Assembly: GCF_040712315.1 (NCBI RefSeq) | Contig: NC_134018.1 | Location: 39,929,335 to 39,993,334, forward strand | Source of the DNA: Castanea sativa | Taxonomy: Eukaryota; Streptophyta; Magnoliopsida; Fagales; Fagaceae | Direction of reading: 5' to 3' | Length of the DNA stretch: 64,000 nucleotides | Shown here: piece after piece, positions 57,014 to 64,000 of the stretch | Numbering within the stretch: the stretch's first letter is position 1 | Layout of the letters: each line of letters starts with the position of its first letter | Translations under genes and position numbers: made by a program | The notes under the pieces: model-generated | Told to the model about the DNA's origin: nothing | The model's database searches: none | The model's input: only the letters and a program-made list of their open reading frames with translations

Positions 57014-57398
57014 GTAAGATCTTGTTTCTCTCATCTTATCATGCATTTCATGTTTTCTAACCTAACTTTTGGGATTTTTCAAAATTAATGAAGTTCTTGT
57101 GAGATTTTTAGGATGGGTTTTGTTGAAATGGTTTTAAATCATCATGCATTGCATCACATTTGCATTATAACAATGTTTCATGAATTTTAGGTGTGTGTTT
57201 ACCTTGTTGCAATGATTGTGTGCTGATAGGTTTGGATTGGACTGAGCCCATGATATATTTACTATTGCATATCACATGCTCATGCATATGTACCTTTAAG
57301 TTTCTATATTTGTTATATTGTATCTTGTTGGTGCTTTTCTGTTTGTCTCTCTCTCTCTCTCTCTCCCTCTCTCTCTCTCTCTCTCCTTCTTACATTAG
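57014..57398 (+). other. Putative leader intron of E3 ORF2
   Basis: The donor is TTG/GTAAGA at 57014. The acceptor is a long CT tract (57345-57390) then 'cttacattag', AG at 57397-57398. Seven bases later comes the ORF2 ATG. Length 385 nt. It parallels the E1 leader intron. Confidence 0.6.
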
Positions 57399-57405
57399 TT
57401 GTGTC

Positions 57406-58572
57406 ATGGCACCTAAGCGTAAATCCACTCCGTCCCGGAATCCTCTTCATTCTGGGGCATCTACCTCTTCTGATCCTACCCCTTCTCATATTCGGTTCCG
57501 TGATGATAAAGCCCACAAGGAATTTTTGGAGAACTTTTCTAGATGAGACATTCATTTGGAACGCCAAGTCATTTTGTCAGACTTTTCTGACACTGACCTA
57601 CCCACTATCATTCACAGTAGGGGTTAGGAGTCACTGTGTGACATCCCAGTCACTTGTCCATCCATGCTTATTCAAGAGTTCTACTCCAACATGCATGGAT
57701 TTGATTATTCAGTACCTCTCTTTGTTACTCGCGTTCGAGGTACGCGCATTGTGGTCACTCTGGATATTGTATTTGACGTGCTCCATGTACTTAGGGTAGC
57801 GCATCCTAACTACCCTAGTTGTGATCGTCTTAAAACCATGTCTAAAGACGAGCTTATATCCTCTTTTTGTGAGCGACCTTCTAATTGGTGTGATCATCAG
57901 TTCACTTCTTGTTCAACCTTTTCTGAAGATCCTAGGTTCATTAACATGGTTATGACCTTCATTTTGCATCCTCTCTCTCATTATAACTCCATTATAGAGC
58001 CCCGTGCTTAATTTTTGTTATCCCTCATTGAGCATCTTACTATAGACTTCCCATCTCATTTCATTCTTTCACTCATAGATGTGTATAGGGATACGGCGAC
58101 CCGTGATAAGCTCATTTTCCCTTTTGCTATCACGAGGATTCTACTCCATATTTCTTTTCCCTTTCCCGTTTCTGACCACTTCCATGTTATATGTGCCATA
58201 GACCCCGCTATCGTTAAACAGAGCAAGGTGCATCTGCGTTCGAGGCGGTTCAGATCGATGGTTCCTCCAACTTCTACAGCTACATCCACATTCACTCCCT
58301 CTTCTTCTACGAGCGATGTGACACTCGAGGACATCATGGCACAACTTGTGCGCATGGATGCTCGCCTTGACACTCTTAGTAATGAGTTGTGTCAGGTGAA
58401 CACCAGTGTTGGTCGTATTGCACAACGATATGCTGTTGTGGGTGGCTTCGTTGCTTCTCCTCCTCCTACTTTAGAGGCTTCTGAGGATGAGGACGATGAT
58501 GCTGATGCTAATGCTTCTAATGCTGAGGATGATGGTGCTAGCCCTTCCAGTGCTGATGAGATGTCTACTTGA
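57406..58572 (+). pseudogene. E3 ORF2: 'putative plant transposon protein'-like, three nonsense codons
   Basis: This starts MAPKRKSTPSRN. The N-terminus is basic and Ser/Pro-rich. The globular part includes 'MLIQEFYSNMHGFDYSVPLF', 'VRGTRIVVTLDIVFDVLHVL' and 'DELISSFCERPSNW', aligning in order with the EFY...VRGK...L pattern of E1 ORF2. A Ser/Thr linker and a C-terminal helix follow ('MAQLVRMDARLDTLSNEL'), then an acidic tail ending ADEMST. The single frame of 389 codons is interrupted only by TGA at 57544, TAG at 57625 and TAA at 58009, with no frameshift. Each can be explained by one C-to-T or G-to-A transition. It lies where the env-like gene sits in some copia elements; the function is unknown. 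Confidence 0.75.
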
Positions 58573-59120
58573 TACACTTACCCTTTGTCACTTGTGACAA
58601 AAAGGTGGAATAGTTTTGGATATGAGAGTAGTCATACTCATAGGGGGAGGGTTAGTATCAGAGATTCTTTTCAGGAGGAGTGTTCATTCTTTTTAGGGAT
58701 ATAGTGAGGATTTTATTATCTTTTTCTTTTCTTTCTATGTTGATACATTATCTCTTGTACATGGGTCTTGTGACCATTTGACATATATTGTACTTATATT
58801 TGGTTCATATATATTTCAATGTATGTTCTTTCACCTATCTTTACATGTGTTGTTTCTTTTCTCTCTTTATACACATGTTTCTTATTTATTGTATGCAATC
58901 TTTTATTACTGTTTCACACTAAGATGCCTTGATGAGTTTTGTTTAAGTGTTTGAGAAATACAGGTTGTCAAAGTCTTCTTGCCATGGACTCTCTTCTTGC
59001 AAAGTTTTTCAAGAGTTTGTGTTAGGATAGATTTGATTGTATTCAACAAGTGAGTATGAGTTGAGTGATTTACGACTTCTCTCATATGTTCATTTATTTG
59101 TTGTGGTTTTGTCACAGATT
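58573..59120 (+). other. E3 3' non-coding region
   Basis: No gene. One G-rich purine tract 'tagggggaggg' lies at 58640-58650 after ORF2, as in E1. 'gtggttttgtcacaga' at 59103-59118 precedes the polypurine tract and matches E1. Confidence 0.65.
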
Positions 59121-59136
59121 GCCAAAGGGGGAGATT
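59121..59136 (+). promoter_or_regulatory. E3 polypurine tract
   Basis: 'gccaaagggggagat' abuts the LTR start TGTTAGG. Confidence 0.88.
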
Positions 59137-60124
59137 GTTAGGACATATGTGATTTGATGTTAGGAACATATGTCAACATTTTATGTGTTGGCTAATCCTT
59201 TAACAAAACACATTTTACTTGTAATTGGGTAGATCTAGGATGAGTTTAATACTTCAAGAAACAAGGTTTCAAGTTTAAGTGTTAAAGCCATGCAAGTCTG
59301 TCCATGAATCAAGTGAAGAAGTGCTGTTTATTAAAGCTCGACAGCTAGTATCAATTAAGATTTAAAAGAGCTGTTCAGCCCAAGGCTCGACAGCTAGGGT
59401 ATCTATCGAGGTTTATGAAATTCAGTTTTTTAGAGTTGTTTTTCATCCAATCTGTGAGTATGTGTTTGGGTTTTCTTTTCTCACAACCCTAAACATATAT
59501 AAGGATTATTTTAAGGGTCGTCAGAGGTTACACAGTCAAGAGCACAGTTGCACAAGAGCATAATTCTACAAGTGTGACTGGAAACCTAGTTACCCTAGTT
59601 CATCTTGAAGAAGCTGCTGTGTTTGTACACCGTAGGGTTTTGTGACCAAACAACTTCATGATCTTTATCGTGTGATGAACTGAAGAACTTTGCAGTCAAC
59701 ATCCATCTGAAGTTGGTGATCAAATCACGTACTAGGATCCGCGCATCTTTTGGTTAGTCACGTATTGGGAGCCGTTCAATACAAGGAGAGATTGTCACTA
59801 CTGAACAAGTCCAATTGGGTATTGGGATAAGGGTTCAACTGTAGGTTAGTATAAGGTACTGGGATTCCTTTACTTGTAACCACTTGTTTTGATAATAGTG
59901 GATTCTCGGGAGTTGTGACCTTAAATCACCAAGTGGGGTTTTTGCCGTATAGGTTTTCCCCATTCGTAAACAAATCACCGTGTCATTAAATTTCCGCTGC
60001 ATTTAGTTATTTGGTGATTTGTTTGTGCTACCACGCTCATTGCATGTAATTGAACCTAATTAATTCACTTGGCTAATTAATTAGTTAATTCATCACAAGG
60101 GGTCAATACATTTTTGGCCTATCA
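59137..60124 (+). repeat. E3 3' LTR
   Basis: 988 bp. Motif block at 59386-59410; TATA box TATATAAG at 59496-59503. Ends CCTATCA, then agatc. Confidence 0.93.
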
Positions 60125-60129
60125 AGATC

Positions 60130-60185
60130 TTCTATATACAAATCTCATTCCCATACCTAAATCCCATACAATGCATCTCATAGAC

Positions 60186-60219
<34 letters not shown>

Positions 60220-60430
60220 AAATATTTGTTCAAAAACAATCTCATAAAATCAAAAAGTTTTATTCATAAAATGATAAAGTTATACAATTGGGTTTTTTAA
60301 AGCACTACTCCTAACAAAACCACTACAAGGTTGACACATCCAAAATAAGGTAATCCATTCTTAAAGAAAGAGTTTACAATTTAGTACAAAACCTTTCTAA
60401 ATGAAATATCAATTAGTGTGAAAACACTAA
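60130..60430. other. Short non-coding stretch
   Basis: Nothing but a (TA)n tract at 60188-60215. Confidence 0.7.
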
Positions 60431-63400
60431 TGTTGATATCATATTTTGTCCGCCTCGATTTGCGTGCTAGACTCCGAAAAATCCAAAAATACTATTTTCT
60501 CTCCATGGGGCCATGAGAACATCTAGAATGACATGGCGCAACCCTTTTGCACACCGGAGCACTCAAAGTTCCTTTTTCAGCCAAAATGACCTAAATGCCC
60601 CTAGTCAACCCTGGGTTGGCTAAAATTCAAACAAGGTCAAAATCCCCTCAAAACAGCACTTTTCATTGTTTTATATCAAACCTGAGCTTCTCGGAGATTT
60701 TTTGCAATTTTGACCAAGTTTGACCCGGAGCTGACTTTCGGTAGGCCCTAAAAACCCTAATTTTGAGCCAACCGTCATAACGAGTTGAACCAACTCCATG
60801 GCGAATATTATCAAATTCTCATTCCAATGACTAATGGGTCAAAATCGGAGTTAGAACGGCCGAGATATCATGAAAACCGGGTTAACTCACCGATCAATGC
60901 ACTGCTAACTTCACGGAGCCAAATGTCGGATTTTCGAGTTCCATACCTTTTTAGAAACTGGAAGTCAAGATCTTTCTAGGGGATCAAGATTAACCCCATC
61001 CAGGACCTTTTGAAGGTGGCGGACTCGTAATCTGTGCCGAGCTAGAAATGGCCCCAAGCATTATAGCCCCGGCACCTCCAGACAAAAAAAAAAAAGGGAC
61101 TTTCCTGGGTCCTGCTCTCTGCCTAGATGTTTTCTACACATTTTCCCTCTTTTCCAAACACATTTTTACACAAAAAAAACACTCACAAAACAAAACAAAA
61201 CCTTTTGATTCTTCTCTTCACCAAAAATACAAGGTATTGTTCTTATACCCAATCTTCTTTTCCTTGGTTCTACACCTTGAATTTGGGGTTTAGGGGTATG
61301 GATGTAGCTTTTTAGCTACTATCCACACCCCTAACTTTCTAAATCTTTTTCTAGCATTTATCTTGCTTTTTTTGCCTTAACAACATGACTTATTGCTTTA
61401 TCTAGCATGACTCTTGCTTTATGTTGCTTTTAGCATGCTTTTTAGCTTTTATCCATATGCTTCCATGTTTGTTCATGTGTTAGTTGCCTCTTCTACATGT
61501 TTTATGCTTTATGCCATGCTTTAGACGTTTAGATCTTTTCTTTCCCATGTTTTGATGTTTGGGTCTACATGCTCACATGCTTGATATCATGTCTTCGGCT
61601 ATGCCTTGCTTAGATCTACATGTTTGTACGCATGTTCTATGCTCCTATGCCTATGTCCATCTTGGTCACATGCTTGTATGCTTGGGTTTGTGTTCTCCCA
61701 TGCCTTTATGTTTATATCTACATGCTTAGATGTATATCTACATGCTTGCATGCGCATTTTCAAGCTTATATGTGTAGATCGGTGTGTTTAGATGCTTAGA
61801 TCGATGTTCTCTACATGCTTTATGCCATCATCTATGTGCTTGCATGCTTCACTTCATGTTTATGTGCTTAGGCCTAGACATTGTTTGTCATGCCATGTGC
61901 TATTGTCGCCCTTTTGTTCCTTTTATCGCATTTTCTTGTGTTTTAGCATAATGGTTAGGACCCGATCCAGACCTTATGGTCTTTGTCATTGTCCATACAC
62001 CAAGACCCACATCAAAGGGTTTGGATCATCCTATTTGCATGTCTATGCATGCTTGCTTCTATGCTTTATGCTTGTGCTAGCCTCTCTTGTTCTAGGCTTT
62101 GCCATGCTTGATACCTTCTGCGGGCTTGATCTTGTTTGGTTACATCCGACGCCCATGAGACCTTGATTGCATGTGACCATTTGGGAAGCATCTCCAAATG
62201 TCGGGTTGCTTTGTACATACCCTTCCCTTTTCGCTCCATGCGATGCTATGCTTAGCATGTTTGTTTGCGTCACCTGTTGGCTTTCTATGCATCTTTACAC
62301 GCTTGCTCACATGTCCATACATGAGTCTTGCTTGCTAGTGTGTCGTCTATGCTTCAACACAATGAAGTTATGGACATTTGATCCAAACCTACATTTGTCC
62401 CTCGCAGACACCACCGTTTGTGTGCTTTCTTGCTTGTTTATCTTCTTGCTTATTTACTTGCTTTCTTGTTTCTTTGCTTGCCATGTCTATCATGCTTATC
62501 TTCTTTATGCCTCTTTCATATGCTCTTTGCATCTTTTCCTTCCATTGCCTGTCTACTGGTTTCTTGTCTTTGCCTTTGCATGTACACACATGGAGCGAGG
62601 ACACATAGAGCTAGGGCACGGTCTCCCAAGCGCAAGCAAAAAGGGTGAGGATGTGAGCATGTGGATATAAGCCAAGCGGCTATGTTCAGTAGATTTAGGG
62701 GTCTAACCTCTTCCATTGGTTATATAATTTTTTAAACCCCCTTCCTTCCTCCCTCCTCTCTGTCTTAGATGAGTTGTATTAGGTATATCATGTCATGTAC
62801 CATTCGTCCTCATCTCTAGAGTATGGCAACCACTGTTTACTTTCCTGCGTTTATATTTTGGGCTATGCTCTAGGGATGTAGGCATTTACTTTTCTGCTAT
62901 GTGTGGTTGCATTGTGTATGATGTATGTATATATATACCTGCTCGCCCCTTCTAGTGTGATTGTCACAATCCATGTCACCTAAGGCAAAGCGATGCCTAA
63001 TTTTTGTCGCGAAGGTAAGTTGACATGTTACCAGATTTTTGTTATGGAAATTTGGTACTTTGCCCAAATGCCTTAAGAAAGCATAGATTGGGACCACACC
63101 CATTCAATAGCCAAATATCAAAGCTCCCTATGCATACAAAGCCCCGAAAGCCAATGCCAAAATCATGTTTTTTACTATCAATCTCCGAAAATTAAGGTTT
63201 TGTCAAAACAAAGGACTTTCCTTGGACAGGCGTTGTGGGGTGCCTAACACCTTCCCCACACTTAACCAAAATTTCGGACTCAAGAATCATGATTTTTTAC
63301 TATCCACATTGGATTAGGAAAAATGACATTTTTCTTAGCGTGGGATCGGTAATAAAATCAACTAGAAATAGATGACCAATCACACCCTAGAAAAAAAGAA

Positions 63401-63662
63401 TGATTGGTGGCGGCTTCACTTACCTTTGGTAATCAACTAAAATTTGGCCAAGATTCCCGCCATACCTCCAAAGGTAGACCAACCTTCCTCCACTGAGAGA
63501 GAGAGAGAGCACTTGAAGATCTGCGTGAGACTTCCAGAGTCAAACCACACAATTATCAAGAAGGGCCTCCAACGGGCCCTGCACGCGCAGGAGCGTCGCC
63601 ACAGTGGGTGGTCGAATGAAGGCCTGGCGGTTTTCTAGCCAATCGAGGCCCGAGCGTCGACA
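60431..63662 (+). mobile_element. Ogre/Tat-type 5' LTR, about 3.2 kb
   Basis: This begins TGTTGATATC at 60431 and ends GTCGACA at 63662, three bases before the primer site. The ends are near-inverted (TGTTGA / TCGACA). Its first 1.6 kb matches 1-1437 in reverse orientation. A length of 3.2 kb fits the long LTRs of Ogre-like elements. The stretch 61480-62060 is a degenerate CATG/AGATCT-rich repeat; plus-strand frames there (for example 62167-62670) are its shadows. The element body lies right of the window. Confidence 0.85.
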
Positions 63663-63665
63663 GAT

Positions 63666-63683
63666 TGGCAACTCCACTGGGGA
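63666..63683 (+). promoter_or_regulatory. Ogre/Tat primer binding site (tRNA-Arg type)
   Basis: TGGCAACTCCACTGGGGA, close to the Tat site at 28973-28956. It establishes that 60431-63662 is a 5' LTR and that the element runs to the right. Confidence 0.9.
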
Positions 63684-64000
63684 TCGATAAGAGTTTAGCC
63701 TTTAGAGCTTTTAACAAAACCATAATCTTTGGACATTGGCTTTCAAAAACACAAAAATTGGCATTGGCCTCCGGGGCTTTCCTTTTGAAAAAGGCTTTTA
63801 CTATATCCTAGTAGACTATTTTCAAAAGAGCGAAAAAATATTTTTCGAAAAAATCCTTTTCCAAAAGGGAGGCTATGAGGTATTTTCGTAGGGCTTTTAC
63901 CGCTTTCCTCACATGCTTTACTGCTTTCTTCACACATTTTACAACTTTCCTTCATATGCAAACATAAGGTAGCAAAATTTAATTTCCGCTACACCTTTAT
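63684..64000 (+). other. Ogre/Tat leader after the primer site, cut by the window edge
   Basis: Non-coding leader. It contains several 'ttttcgaaaaa' and 'ccttttgaaaaagg' type short inverted repeats near 63780-63870. Confidence 0.6.

Larger units (their letters stand above)
52544..60124 (+). mobile_element. E3: copia-like, pol-less LTR retrotransposon with gag and ORF2
   Basis: The LTRs are 52544-53541 and 59137-60124, both starting TGTTAGGACATATG and ending TGTCA or TATCA. Flanking 5 bp are agatt (52539-52543) and agatc (60125-60129), one mismatch. Order: 5' LTR, Met-tRNA primer site (53544), gag with two knuckles (53614-55518), a non-coding spacer with an A/T fold-back tract, a promoter-like block (56618-56880), a leader intron (57014-57398), ORF2 (57406-58572), a 3' region, the polypurine tract (59121) and the 3' LTR. 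No protease, integrase, RT or RNase H is recognisable. Same family as E2; same plan as E1 with a different sequence. Confidence 0.92.

Noticed and set aside
61000..61320. CRISPR array, rRNA, tRNA or organelle insertion anywhere in the window
   Set aside because: No regular spacer-repeat arrays and no rRNA or complete tRNA cloverleaf seen. The tRNA-like pieces are SINE heads.
62167..62670. 167-codon Cys/Leu-rich frame, and 109-426 on minus
   Set aside because: Shadows of the CATG-rich degenerate repeat in the Ogre/Tat LTR; no domain and no conservation between copies.

Overview
The window is nuclear DNA of a plant with a repeat-rich genome, most likely a woody eudicot. That rests on the element types (Ogre/Tat-lineage Ty3/gypsy, copia-type elements primed by initiator Met-tRNA, a LINE, tRNA-derived SINEs, a hAT-like element) and on AT-rich intergenic DNA full of A-runs and (TA)n. 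A Fagales-like tree is my guess, not shown by the sequence. I find no convincing host cellular gene. Almost everything recognisable is a transposable element, often nested.

Layout. The two window edges carry the same Ogre/Tat LTR in opposite orientation, head to head (1-1437 on minus, 60431-63662 on plus, the latter followed by its primer binding site). From 1438 to 8403 there is non-coding DNA with two SINEs and a decayed LINE. From 8404 to 30913 lies one 22.5 kb Ty3/gypsy Tat-type element on the minus strand (LTRs 8404-10330 and 28981-30913; gag, protease, RT-RNase H, a second RNase H and integrase between 28887 and 23000). It carries a multi-exon plant mobile domain (PMD) gene in antisense, split by an 8.1 kb copia-like element (E1, 11182-19316). 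From 30914 to 44776 there is non-coding DNA with a Tat-like LTR, a hAT-like element (36631-38471) containing a SINE, six very short A-tailed insertions with target duplications, and an old duplicated non-coding segment. From 44782 to 60124 lie two copies of a second copia-like family (E2, 44782-49082; E3, 52544-60124), separated by a TIR element with a solo LTR inside it.

The main observation concerns E1 and E3. Both are copia-like elements with normal LTRs, Met-tRNA primer sites, polypurine tracts and a gag with two zinc knuckles, but neither has protease, integrase, RT or RNase H. In the space before the 3' LTR each carries a second gene (ORF2), resembling the family annotated in plants as 'putative plant transposon protein', with a C-terminal coiled coil. 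In both, ORF2 appears to be its own transcription unit: a motif cluster, a TATA-like site, a 5' leader and a leader intron that ends at or just before the ATG. The motif cluster in front of ORF2 is the same kind as the one in the same element's LTR, yet it differs between families (TCGCGA type in E1, CTCGA..TCGAG type in E3). In E3 a 25 bp block upstream of ORF2 matches the LTR block at 24 of 25 positions. E1 ORF2 is open over 338 codons.

How the parts work together: E1-E3 look like gag-only passengers that would depend on another copia element for reverse transcription and integration. The Tat element was once autonomous but is now broken by stops, frameshifts and the E1 insertion. Order of events from nesting: Tat insertion before E1; TIR element before its solo LTR; hAT element before its SINE and three of the short A-tailed insertions.
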